Positions 28,638 to 36,959 of a DNA stretch of 64,000 bases are shown one piece after another; position 1 is the stretch's first letter, and the number at the start of each line of letters is the position of its first letter. The stretch comes from Pseudomonas sp. ACM7 (GTDB lineage Bacteria > Pseudomonadota > Gammaproteobacteria > Pseudomonadales > Pseudomonadaceae). Made by a program: the position numbers and the translations under genes. The notes under the pieces were generated by a model. The model was not told the origin of the DNA. It did not search any database and saw nothing but the letters and a program-made list of their open reading frames with translations. The stretch is taken from NCBI RefSeq assembly GCF_004136015.1, contig NZ_CP024866.1:2839522-2903521 (forward strand), given 5' to 3'.

Positions 28638-30614
28638 ATGTCTCAACCTCGTGCCCGGATCGCCTCACAGCTTGGTCTTGCGCTTGCCGTGATACTGGCG
28701 ATTGTCATCAGCGGCAGTACCGTGTTCGCCCTGCGTTCGCTGGACACCGCCAACCTTGCCACCCGCGAAGAACACCTGGCCAGTGAAGCCCGGTTGCTGG
28801 CCGATCAGTTGAGTACCTTTCACGGCACGTTGCGTGAAAGCACCCAGCGCCTGAGCGGTCTGTTCGAGAAGCGCTTCAGCGCCGGTTTGAGCGTGCACCC
28901 GGATGAACCGGTGGCGGTAGCGGGCGCGCAGACGCCGGGCCTGCACCTGGGCAGCGAAGTGCTGAACAACAATTTCAAGGAAGTGGATGAGTTCAAGCAA
29001 ATGACCGCCGGCGTGGCGACGGTGTTTGTGCGCAGCGGCGAAGACTTCATCCGGGTCAGCACGTCCCTGAGCAAACAGGATGGCACCCGAGCCATCGGCA
29101 CGCTGCTCGATCACGCGAACCCGGCCTATGCCCGCTTGATGGCGGGGCAGGCCTACGTCGGTCGCGCCTTGTTGTTCGAACGCTCCTACATGACTCAGTA
29201 CACCCCCGTACGTGACAGCGGCGGTAAGGTGATTGCCGTTCTGTTCGTAGGATTCGACTACACCGACGCGCAGAACGCGCAGTTTGCCAACCTCAAGCGC
29301 TTCCGTATCGGCCAGACCGGTTCCCTGGCGCTGCTGGATGAACAGAGCAAATGGCTGGTGCCGATCGCGGGCGTACAAGCGCTGGATCAAGCGACTCCGA
29401 CCATCGTTGGCTTGGCGAAAACGCCGGGCAAGGGCGAGTTCTGGAGCGACAAGTCCGAAGATTTCTACAGCATTGCCGTACCGTTTGAAGGCGGCCCATG
29501 GTCGGTGGTGGCGAGCATGCCGAAAACCGAAATTCGTGCCGTGACCTGGAGTGTCGGCATTCAATTGGCGATTGGCAGTCTGCTGGCGATGTTGATCGCT
29601 GTGGGGGCGGCGGTCTGGTTGCTGCGCAGCAAACTCGCGCCGCTGGGTGATCTGGTGCGTCAGGCCGAAGCCTTGGGCGCCGGTGATTTGAGCGTGCGGC
29701 TGAACGTATCGAGCAATGACGAAATCGGTCAGCTGGCCCGTGCGTTCAACCAGATGAGCCAGGCGCTGTCGACCATGGTCGAGCACATCCGCAAGGCCTC
29801 GCAAGAGGTCAACAGCCGCGCCCAGGCCTTGTCCGGTCTGTCCGGTGGCGCCTATGAAGGGATGGAGCAGCAGTCGGGCGAAATCACCAGCATGGCCGGC
29901 GCCGTGGAAGAGTTCAGCGCCACCTCCCTGAACATTGCCGACAACATGGGCAGCACTCAGCGTCTGGCTCAAGAAAACGCACAGCAAACCCAGATCGGTC
30001 GTACGTCGATGGACGAAGCGTCCTCGTCCCTGGAACAAATCGCCGGCGCGCTGAACAGCACGGCGACGGTGATCAATACCTTGGGCCAGCGCTCCCAGGA
30101 AATTGGTGGCATCGTCGGCGTGATTACTTCGATCGCCGATCAAACCAACCTGCTGGCCCTCAACGCCGCCATCGAAGCCGCTCGTGCCGGTGAGCAGGGG
30201 CGTGGTTTCGCCGTGGTAGCCGATGAGGTTCGTAACCTGGCTTCCCGTACCCGCCAGGCGACAGATGAAATTTCCGGCATGATCCAAAGCATCCAGCAGG
30301 AAACCGGCAACGCCATCAGCACCATGGAACAGGGCAATGTGTTGATGCAGGAAGGCCTGTCACGCAACGCCAACGTCGCCAGTGCCCTGGCACGGATCGA
30401 TGAGCAAAGCCGCTCGGCCGGTCAGCAATTCGCGGCGATCACCACCGCCACTCAAGAACAGAGCAGTACCGCCACCTTGCTCAGCAGCAACCTGCAAAGC
30501 ATTGCTCTGGCGAACAGTGAGCAGCGTGAAGTGGTGTCCAATCTGGCGATCACCGCCAAAGAGCTGGAGAAGCTGGCGGCGGATTTGCGGCATGAGGTTG
30601 ATCGGTTTCGTTGA
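28638..30614 (+). CDS. Methyl-accepting chemotaxis protein with Cache-type periplasmic sensor
   Basis: A 658-residue inner-membrane chemoreceptor. It has TM1 at about 11-32, a periplasmic region at 33-305, TM2 at about 306-329, a HAMP domain at 330-382 and a cytoplasmic signalling domain. The signalling hairpin tip shows the conserved [20 protein letters not shown] followed by [13 protein letters not shown]. The long periplasmic part, with [13 protein letters not shown] and [22 protein letters not shown], fits the Cache3-Cache2 fusion type of sensor. The C-terminus lacks a CheR/CheB docking pentapeptide. Start ATG 28638 has ccaggagctgtc upstream. The ligand is not predictable. Confidence 0.9.
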   Translation: MSQPRARIASQLGLALAVILAIVISGSTVFALRSLDTANLATREEHLASEARLLADQLSTFHGTLRESTQRLSGLFEKRFSAGLSVHPDEPVAVAGAQTPGLHLGSEVLNNNFKEVDEFKQMTAGVATVFVRSGEDFIRVSTSLSKQDGTRAIGTLLDHANPAYARLMAGQAYVGRALLFERSYMTQYTPVRDSGGKVIAVLFVGFDYTDAQNAQFANLKRFRIGQTGSLALLDEQSKWLVPIAGVQALDQATPTIVGLAKTPGKGEFWSDKSEDFYSIAVPFEGGPWSVVASMPKTEIRAVTWSVGIQLAIGSLLAMLIAVGAAVWLLRSKLAPLGDLVRQAEALGAGDLSVRLNVSSNDEIGQLARAFNQMSQALSTMVEHIRKASQEVNSRAQALSGLSGGAYEGMEQQSGEITSMAGAVEEFSATSLNIADNMGSTQRLAQENAQQTQIGRTSMDEASSSLEQIAGALNSTATVINTLGQRSQEIGGIVGVITSIADQTNLLALNAAIEAARAGEQGRGFAVVADEVRNLASRTRQATDEISGMIQSIQQETGNAISTMEQGNVLMQEGLSRNANVASALARIDEQSRSAGQQFAAITTATQEQSSTATLLSSNLQSIALANSEQREVVSNLAITAKELEKLAADLRHEVDRFR

Positions 30615-30631
30615 GGCTCCGCTGAAATAGC

Positions 30632-30705
30632 CATCGCGAGCAGGCTCGCTCCCACAGGGTTTTGTGTCGATCACAAATCCAGTGTGGGAGCTTGCTCGCG
30701 ATGGG
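30632..30705. repeat. REP doublet (short spacer)
   Basis: ccatcgcgagcaggctcgct..cccaca and tgtgggagcttgctcgcgatgg, in inverted orientation. The second arm lacks the central gcgggc, so the hairpin is imperfect. It separates the chemoreceptor from the end of the Srf operon. Confidence 0.75.
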
Positions 30706-30734
30706 GTCACCTCAATTCAGGATCTGTTCCCAAG

Positions 30735-32156
30735 TCAGTTGCACTTGGCATTGCTGGACACTTCCTTGGTTGCCTGTTTCAGCTGGCTACCCAGCTCAGC
30801 CGCATTGGTGCTGCTGTAAACCCGGCCACCGGTGTTTTCAGCGATGCAACGTGACGGGCCACCGGCACCGATTTTCACCACGTTGACTCGCAGGCGCGGC
30901 TGTTCCCTGGCGATTCGGCGGGATACCGCGCAAGCGTCTTTCTGGCAACCGTCCTCACCGTCGACAAACATCACGATCACCGCATCGTTATTGCGCCCGT
31001 CGACCGTGCTCGCCGCATAGGCCAGGCTGTCGGCCAGCGGTGTGCCGTCATCGGGAACCAGACCGCGAATCCCGTTGATCAACCGCTGGCGGTCACCAAA
31101 CTTGAACACGCCCTGGTCCGGTGTTCTTTCGCAGCCCGCGAAGGTGATCAGGCGCGTGTTGATCTTCGGGTCCAGCCCATTGATCATGCCGGCCAGCGAG
31201 TCCTTGGCGACGTCCATGCGGCTGGGTTTGGCGAAGATCCGCATGGTGCGGTTCGGGTCCAGGTACTTGTTCATCTCATTGCTGTAAAACCAGTCTTCGT
31301 CGGCTTTCACCGACTTGATGTTCAAGTCCATCGAGCCCGAGGTGTCGAGTACCACCACAAATTGCGGGGGCACGGCATCAGGCGCTTTTTTGCGGCATGC
31401 GTAGTTGTCCAGCGTCGGGGCTGGAGGTGGCGGCGGTGGTGGTGGTGGCGGCGCGGCCACGACCGGTTTTGGTGGTGGGACCGGCTTGGGTGGCGGCACG
31501 GGTGCTGGTTCGGGCACGGGCTCTGGTTCCGGAGCAGGTTCCGGTTCCACGACAGGCTCAACCGGTTTCTCGACGGGCGTCACCACGGGCGCAACCGGCG
31601 CAACCGGTGGAACCACGACAACCGGCTCACGGTGCAGTAACCACCAGAGCCACAGCGCCAGAAGCAGCAACAGCAATGCCAGCAAGGCCGCCGCGATCCA
31701 CCAGCCACGGCGCGACGGCGGTACAACCGGCACCACCGGAACCACCGGCGGTACGATCGGTTTGGGCGGGCGCTGGTTCCAGCGCACCACCAATGGCTCA
31801 CCGTTGAGGCTGTAGAGTTTGTCCAGCTCCGGTGTGCCGAGCAGGCTGCGCAGGTCTTCGGCTTCCGTCGGTTGACCGCGTCTTTGCAGTTCGTCCGCCA
31901 GCTGTCCAAGGGACGTCTGACGCACTTCATAGGTTTCCAGCAAACGTCGTTGCGCGTCCTCGTTGAGGTCGGCGTAGGGCGTGGGTTGGCCACCCAGTTC
32001 GGTCCACCACTCCAGCACGTCGCCGCTGCCCATCCGCGGGATGGCAAAAAGGCTGGCGACGGTCGGCGGAAAGTGTTTCTGGATGAGGGCGACTTTAGCT
32101 TGCAGCGCACTCATCCCCTCCGGTGTGGCTTGCGCATCCCTGATGACCCGCTGCAT
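30735..32156 (-). CDS. Membrane-anchored von Willebrand A protein with SrfA-like architecture
   Basis: A 473-residue protein and the last gene of the 11-gene operon. Its parts, in order, are a helical N-terminal region (1-110), the strand-like motif LYSLNGEPLVVRWNQ (114-128), a proline-rich linker, one transmembrane helix (152-174), a long Pro/Val/Glu-rich stalk (180-248) and a vWA domain. The MIDAS is complete: DTSGSMD at 271-277, a later GTPLADS threonine loop and FVDGEDG aspartate. Several cysteines (GCER, GCQKDAC, SRC, final KCN) suggest disulphides, so the vWA part is probably periplasmic. The N-terminal motif and TM layout parallel SrfA at the other end of the operon (YLVQGKPVLTFWGF). 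A metal-dependent protein-binding role is inferred. Confidence 0.78.
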   Translation of the reverse strand: MQRVIRDAQATPEGMSALQAKVALIQKHFPPTVASLFAIPRMGSGDVLEWWTELGGQPTPYADLNEDAQRRLLETYEVRQTSLGQLADELQRRGQPTEAEDLRSLLGTPELDKLYSLNGEPLVVRWNQRPPKPIVPPVVPVVPVVPPSRRGWWIAAALLALLLLLLALWLWWLLHREPVVVVPPVAPVAPVVTPVEKPVEPVVEPEPAPEPEPVPEPAPVPPPKPVPPPKPVVAAPPPPPPPPPPAPTLDNYACRKKAPDAVPPQFVVVLDTSGSMDLNIKSVKADEDWFYSNEMNKYLDPNRTMRIFAKPSRMDVAKDSLAGMINGLDPKINTRLITFAGCERTPDQGVFKFGDRQRLINGIRGLVPDDGTPLADSLAYAASTVDGRNNDAVIVMFVDGEDGCQKDACAVSRRIAREQPRLRVNVVKIGAGGPSRCIAENTGGRVYSSTNAAELGSQLKQATKEVSSNAKCN

Positions 32157-32213
32157 GACGACGATTCCTGAAAAGGGTGCAGGCCTCCATCGGGAGGCCT
32201 GCGGGGTGAAAAG

Positions 32214-32720
32214 TTATTCTTCGTAGCCGAGGCTGAATTGCAGCTGATTGACCTTCTTCTGCAACGCCTTCAGCTCTTCCTGCTTGGCCTTCAGCGTCGC
32301 TGGAGTGGCTTTGGTCGTTGGCGCAGCCTGCGAAGCCTTGAGTTGCTGCTCAAGCCCGGCAATCTGCTTCTGCACCTGGCTTTCATTGCCATGCCGTGCT
32401 TTGAGCGAGGTCAGCAATTGCCCCAGCGATTGATTCAGCGCCGCCTGGGATTTCTGCTGGCTGGCCAGGTCGGTTTTGGTGCTCAGCTGCTGGGCCTGAA
32501 TGTTCTCGTACACCTGACGGAACATTGCGTTTTGCTGACGGGACTCGCTCAGGGCCAGTTCCTTCTGCTTGACCTGGTCGCTGTAGCCACCGGAGTAGTC
32601 GCAGTTCATCTTGGTCAGCATGCTGCTGTCGCGATTGGTCGCATCGCATTCGCCCGGCTTGGTCGCGCAACCGCTCAAGGCCAGGACGGCGGTGAGGACC
32701 GCCAGTTGTCGTAGCGTCAT
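32214..32720 (-). CDS. Small coiled-coil lipoprotein
   Basis: A 168-residue predicted lipoprotein with signal MTLRQLAVLTAVLALSGC, lipid Cys18. After a short Cys-containing stretch (ECDATNRDSSMLTKMNCDYSG), the rest is heptad-rich, with many Q, K, A and L (about 50-168), consistent with a coiled coil. It starts four bases after the stop of another coiled-coil lipoprotein gene. With a D+2 position not aspartate, outer-membrane sorting is expected. I do not recognise a family; its place next to a SUMF1/ABC module suggests an envelope structural or sensor part. Confidence 0.7.
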   Translation of the reverse strand: MTLRQLAVLTAVLALSGCATKPGECDATNRDSSMLTKMNCDYSGGYSDQVKQKELALSESRQQNAMFRQVYENIQAQQLSTKTDLASQQKSQAALNQSLGQLLTSLKARHGNESQVQKQIAGLEQQLKASQAAPTTKATPATLKAKQEELKALQKKVNQLQFSLGYEE

Positions 32721-32724
32721 GTGC

Positions 32725-33459
32725 TTAGCCCAGGGTGATGGCGGAGCGTTGGCTGTACAGACCGTCGACTTCCTTCTGCAGGGCAGCGACTTTCTGGTTC
32801 ATTTTCATAATGTTCATGTCCACCTGCTTGATCTCGGCGCCGGCGGCGCCTTGTGCACGCTCGGCGTCTGCCACTTTGGTGTACTCGGTGACTTTGATGC
32901 GCATGTTGCCGAGGTCTTTACGCAGGCGCGCGATGTTCGAATCGATATCGGCGATTTGCACCTGGGCCTTGGCCTTGTCGACTTTCTTGTTGGCGATGTC
33001 CTTTTTGATCTGGGCGATTTGCGCCTGGTCATCCTTGATCACTTGCTGAGCGGTCGCGGTACGGGCGATCACGTTCTGGGTGTCTTGTTCGACGTCGCTG
33101 TTCATTTTAGCCAAGCGGGTGGAGGTGTCGGCGTATTCGCTGCGACGCTGATCCAGATAGTAGTTCGCACCCATGGCCACGCCGCACGCGGTAATACCGG
33201 CGGCGACGGCGCACACGGCTTTGTTGTTGCTGTTGGACAGCGCGCAAGCGAGGATGCCGACACCGGCGCCCATGGCGCAGGCCTGATAGCCGGACTTGCT
33301 GAAGAACTCTGCGTCCTGACCCTGGGTCAGGCGCGGGTCTGTGCCGTCGCTTTCGCCGAGCATGGAGCTACCGGTGTTGGCGCAACCGGTCAGCAGCAGA
33401 CTGCCGGCGACAACAAAAGCGATCTGTAGCTTGAAGCGAGTCCAAAGGCTGCGCGACAT
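32725..33459 (-). CDS. Coiled-coil lipoprotein with Gly/Ala-rich segment (TagQ-like by position)
   Basis: A 244-residue predicted lipoprotein. The signal ends in VVAGSLLLTGC with lipid Cys26. A Gly/Ala/Cys-rich hydrophobic stretch (about 60-105: GYQACAMGAGVGILACAL, then AVAAGITACGVAMGANYY) resembles a glycine-zipper hairpin, followed by a long coiled coil (about 110-240) ending in SAITLG. In type VI loci the gene beside tagR-tagS-tagT is the lipoprotein TagQ; this one has the same neighbours, but I cannot show sequence homology. Gap to the SUMF1 gene is 47 bases. Confidence 0.68.
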   Translation of the reverse strand: MSRSLWTRFKLQIAFVVAGSLLLTGCANTGSSMLGESDGTDPRLTQGQDAEFFSKSGYQACAMGAGVGILACALSNSNNKAVCAVAAGITACGVAMGANYYLDQRRSEYADTSTRLAKMNSDVEQDTQNVIARTATAQQVIKDDQAQIAQIKKDIANKKVDKAKAQVQIADIDSNIARLRKDLGNMRIKVTEYTKVADAERAQGAAGAEIKQVDMNIMKMNQKVAALQKEVDGLYSQRSAITLG

Positions 33460-33506
33460 GGTGAAACTCCTAGGTGACGGTGTTGACGTGTTTTTATTGA
33501 GGTGAG

Positions 33507-35051
33507 TTATTGAGTAACGGTTTTGCAGCTGTTCAGCCAGGCTTCAGTGTCGATCTTCTGCTTTTGCAGGAACGCCTTCTGATTGGCCCAGTGGGTGCGC
33601 AAGTAGGGTTTGAGGTCTTGCAGCTGTTTGTTGCGGGTGATGATTTCTTCCATCACCGGGACCTGCGTTTCAAGCAATGGCTGGCCGTACAAGGTCGCCG
33701 ATTCCACCAGGCTGCTGGCATAGTAGCGGCTGAGCTTGTGCAGGCGATCCTTCTGCTCGTCGAGCTTACCTTTGCGCATGTCGCAACTGGCGTCTTTGTC
33801 CGCGCTTTCGCAATTGAGCTTGTAGTTCTTTTGCAGGAAGTCCACGTACTGGCCGTCGTCGAGCATCTTGGTGCACAAGAATGCGCCCAGATTGAGGCTG
33901 GCGCGAATCGCCTGGTCGCGGGTTTCTTCCTGCTGCTGGTTACTGGCGCGCAGCTGGTTTTCCAGGGCCTGGAGTTTTTCCTTGAGCGCTTTGTCTTCGA
34001 CGCCCGAGGCCAGGCTGTTCAGGGATTGCACGGTGCCTTTGTCGGCGGATTCGGTTTCCTTGCTGCCGGTGCCGAGTTTCTTCCAGCTGCTTTCGATGCT
34101 GGCGACACGCTCGCGAGAGGTGAGGGTCGGTGAGACCATGACCAGGCGCAGGCCGGTGGTTTTGTTTTTCACCTGGCCGTCGGCGTTGTAGTACGGCTGT
34201 TCCTTGCGCAACGCCGTGCGCAGGTCGGCCTGGGCGGTCAGGTAGTTGCCGCCACGGACCACATAGCCGCCGGCCTGACCGTGCTGGCGATCAAGTTTGT
34301 TCAGGCGAAACGGCTCGAACATCATTTCGTCGACGTTGCCAAGCATGTCGTGCAGGCCCAGAGGATTGGGCTTTTGCAGGCCGGACAACTGCACTTTGCC
34401 GTTGGACGATTGCGCCCCGGCGAACCACTCGTAGGCGTTTATGCCTTCCGGCATCGGGTAGTGTGTGTCGCGGAATTCAGCGGCACCGACTTCCAGCCCG
34501 CCGCGCGCGGCGAACTCCCACTCGACTTCGGTCGGCAGGCGCAGGAAACCTTGCGCGCCGTCTTCCTTGGGCAGCTTGCCGGCGGCGTTTTTGCGCAGCC
34601 ACAGGTTGTACTTGTCGGCGGCTTCGATGGCTTGCACCCAGCTCACCGCCGTTTGCGGCAAGCGCATCTTGGTGGCTGCGGTGGGGCAGGTTGCTTCGGT
34701 CAGCGCGGCGTATTGCAGTTGACTCATCTCGTATTTGGCCATCAGGTAGTAGCGGGATTTGTCGTTCTTGGCCCCGGTAAAACTGCCGGCGATAAAGGTC
34801 GGGCGGGTCTGTTCGACGTAGCCATACTCCGCGCCGTCCTGACCAATACTGATCGGGTAATCGTCGAGCGGCCCGGCCACCGGAATAAACACCTTGCGAA
34901 ATACCATGGAGCCTTCGCAAGGCATCGGCAGCACCACGTCGGCGGCGTCCGGCATCGGGTTATAAAATTTCTCTTCCCAGCCCGCCGCCGAGGCGTCGAG
35001 CATATAGCCGAGGCTCAGGGGCAACAGCAAGCCAAAACGTTTATAGCTCAC
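33507..35051 (-). CDS. Formylglycine-generating-enzyme-like (SUMF1) periplasmic protein, TagR-like
   Basis: A 514-residue secreted protein with signal peptide ending LDASA (about residue 23). The FGE-sulfatase/SUMF1 fold spans about 70-310, with RLPTEVEWEFAARGG, the calcium-site-like GLHDMLGNVDEM (usually GLYDMLGNVWEW), YVVRGGNYLT and GLRLVM. A helical C-terminal part follows (about 315-514), with coiled-coil phrases and paired cysteines (CESADKDASC). The catalytic cysteines of true formylglycine enzymes are not evident in the core, so a structural or sensing role like that of TagR in type VI secretion is more likely. It overlaps the permease gene by 11 bases. Confidence 0.82.
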   Translation of the reverse strand: MSYKRFGLLLPLSLGYMLDASAAGWEEKFYNPMPDAADVVLPMPCEGSMVFRKVFIPVAGPLDDYPISIGQDGAEYGYVEQTRPTFIAGSFTGAKNDKSRYYLMAKYEMSQLQYAALTEATCPTAATKMRLPQTAVSWVQAIEAADKYNLWLRKNAAGKLPKEDGAQGFLRLPTEVEWEFAARGGLEVGAAEFRDTHYPMPEGINAYEWFAGAQSSNGKVQLSGLQKPNPLGLHDMLGNVDEMMFEPFRLNKLDRQHGQAGGYVVRGGNYLTAQADLRTALRKEQPYYNADGQVKNKTTGLRLVMVSPTLTSRERVASIESSWKKLGTGSKETESADKGTVQSLNSLASGVEDKALKEKLQALENQLRASNQQQEETRDQAIRASLNLGAFLCTKMLDDGQYVDFLQKNYKLNCESADKDASCDMRKGKLDEQKDRLHKLSRYYASSLVESATLYGQPLLETQVPVMEEIITRNKQLQDLKPYLRTHWANQKAFLQKQKIDTEAWLNSCKTVTQ

Positions 35052-36264
35052 GCAGACTCTCCGCAGGTTGGATGTTGATGGCTCGCAGGGCGCCGATCAC
35101 GGCCACCAATGCAGCGACCAAAAAAGTCAGGAGCAGGGCGGCAACGCCATGCCAGACAGTGATGTGGCAAACGAAGGTACCGGTGGCCTGGCTGCTGCCG
35201 AGCAGGTAGTCGAACAGATGACTGCCGACGGCATAAAACCCCAGCCCGCCGACGTAGCCGGCCAGGCTCAGCACCAGCGCCTGCAGGACCACGAAACCGC
35301 CGACGGCCCGGCGCTTGAAACCCAGCAACCGCAGGACCGCCAGGCTTTTGCGTTTGCGGTCGATGTTGGCCAGGAATGCGCCGACCATCGACGCCACGCA
35401 GCCAATCAGCGCCGCCACGGCGATCACGCCGAAGATCAGCCCCAGTACATGATTGATGGCTTTGACGTTGTCGATGTCGGCCAGCCGGCTTGAGGTTTCG
35501 ATGTGTTGTTCGTTGAGCCAGTGCTCCAGCGGTGCGACTTGATCGATGTCGCGCGCATACACGCGGGCGCGGGCGTACAGCGGTTGCAGATCACCCAGAG
35601 GCTTGCCAGTGACAACGCCGAACGCACTGACCTGATAACCGTCGCGAAAGCGCTCCAGATCCAGCAGCAGCGGCGGGGCGACAAACCCGGCCGCGCGGCC
35701 GAAGCGCGCACCGTCGAGCACCGCCAACACCGTCAGCGTCATCTCGCCGCGTTCATTGACACCTTCCAGACGACGCAACGCCCGCAGCTGCACGCTGTCG
35801 CCGACCTTGGCCTGCAAACGTTGCGCTGCACTGGCGCTGAGGATCACTTGATTGCCGACGGGGGTGAGCGACGCCAGGTTCAGTTGTGGGTCGCCCGGCT
35901 CGGTGGCGATGATTTCCGCACCTTCGACAAACCGTTGCATGCCGATCAGCAGGTCAGCCTGGGTATTGAGCGAGCGCGTCTGGCCGAGGGCAAAACCGGT
36001 TTCGGGGCGCAGGCGCAAACGCTCGATCCAGGCCGTGTCGTAGTTGCCGTTGCTGAGCATCTTCACTTCAAGGTTGCGCGGGTCGCGCAGCAGTTCGTCC
36101 TGCAACTGGCTGACCACTCCGTGCTTGAGCCCGAACAGCAGCAACAACGGCGCAATCACCGCCACCAGGGACGCGGCGATGCACAGCGAGACCTTGCGGT
36201 CGTGCCAGAGGTCTTGCAGCGCCAGGGAGCCCAGCAGGCGCAAGCGATCAGTCCATCGGTTCAA
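35041..36264 (-). CDS. ABC transporter permease (FtsX/MacB/LolC-like), TagS-like
   Basis: A 407-residue inner-membrane protein with TM1 at about 28-47, a large extracytoplasmic domain (about 50-270) and three C-terminal helices (about 275-305, 325-350 and 370-395). This is the four-helix FtsX/MacB layout used by mechanotransmission ABC systems that do not move substrate through the membrane. DIDRKRKSLAVLRLLGFKRR is the cytoplasmic coupling region. It overlaps its ATPase gene by 17 bases and the SUMF1 gene by 11. With both partners it matches the composition of TagS-TagT-TagR. Confidence 0.85.
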   Translation of the reverse strand: MNRWTDRLRLLGSLALQDLWHDRKVSLCIAASLVAVIAPLLLLFGLKHGVVSQLQDELLRDPRNLEVKMLSNGNYDTAWIERLRLRPETGFALGQTRSLNTQADLLIGMQRFVEGAEIIATEPGDPQLNLASLTPVGNQVILSASAAQRLQAKVGDSVQLRALRRLEGVNERGEMTLTVLAVLDGARFGRAAGFVAPPLLLDLERFRDGYQVSAFGVVTGKPLGDLQPLYARARVYARDIDQVAPLEHWLNEQHIETSSRLADIDNVKAINHVLGLIFGVIAVAALIGCVASMVGAFLANIDRKRKSLAVLRLLGFKRRAVGGFVVLQALVLSLAGYVGGLGFYAVGSHLFDYLLGSSQATGTFVCHITVWHGVAALLLTFLVAALVAVIGALRAINIQPAESLREL

Positions 36265-36949
36265 ACAGTGTCTCTCCCTGACGGCTGATAGCGCCGAGTC
36301 GCGGCAAGCCGAAATCTTTCAGCAAGGCCCAGTCATGGGACACAACGAGCGCGCTCAAACCCATGTTCGACACCAGGCTCAGCAGCAACTCGAACAAGCG
36401 CCGGGCGCTATGGGGGTCGAGCGCGGCGGTCGGCTCGTCGGCCAACAGCAACAGCGGTTCATGGGCAATGGCGCGCACGCAGGCAACGCGCTGACGCTCG
36501 CCGATCGACAAGGCCTGGGGTTGTTTATCCAGCAACCCTTGCAGGCGCAACACGTCAACCGCATGGTCGATGTGCTCGCTCTTTGCCGGCATCCCGAGCA
36601 ACCGGCGCGGCAGGCTGATGTTATCCCGCACGCTCAGGAACGGCAGCAAGCCGCCGCTCTGCAAAATGAATCCCAAGTGCCGTGAACGCACGGTTGCAAG
36701 CGCCGGCTGGTCGTCAGTGGCCAGCAGTTGGGCGATATCCTGAGCGTGCGCCGCGCCCAGGCGAAAGCGCTCGAGTTCAATCGGCGCGAGCAACAGGCCG
36801 ATGGCTTCGAGCAACGTGCTTTTGCCGCTGCCGCTCTCGCCGGTGATGGCGAGGATTTCTCCGGCGCCGACCTGCAAGTGCGGCAGTCGCACGTGATGAG
36901 CCTGTGCGCCTTCACCACGGCGCACCAGCAGGTTCTTGATATCGAGCAT
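36248..36949 (-). CDS. ABC transporter ATP-binding protein (LolD/MacB type), TagT-like
   Basis: A 233-residue ATPase: Walker A GESGSGKS (about 37-44), Q-loop LGFILQSGGLLPFLSV, signature LSIGERQRVACVRAIA, Walker B LLLADEPTAALD and the H-loop VVSHDW. The motif set and length are those of LolD/MacB-type ATPases that work with FtsX-like permeases. It begins 10 bases after the vWA gene and overlaps the permease start, so the ATPase and permease are translated as a pair. Confidence 0.9.
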   Translation of the reverse strand: MLDIKNLLVRRGEGAQAHHVRLPHLQVGAGEILAITGESGSGKSTLLEAIGLLLAPIELERFRLGAAHAQDIAQLLATDDQPALATVRSRHLGFILQSGGLLPFLSVRDNISLPRRLLGMPAKSEHIDHAVDVLRLQGLLDKQPQALSIGERQRVACVRAIAHEPLLLLADEPTAALDPHSARRLFELLLSLVSNMGLSALVVSHDWALLKDFGLPRLGAISRQGETLFEPMD

Positions 36950-36959
36950 CGGCGTCTCG

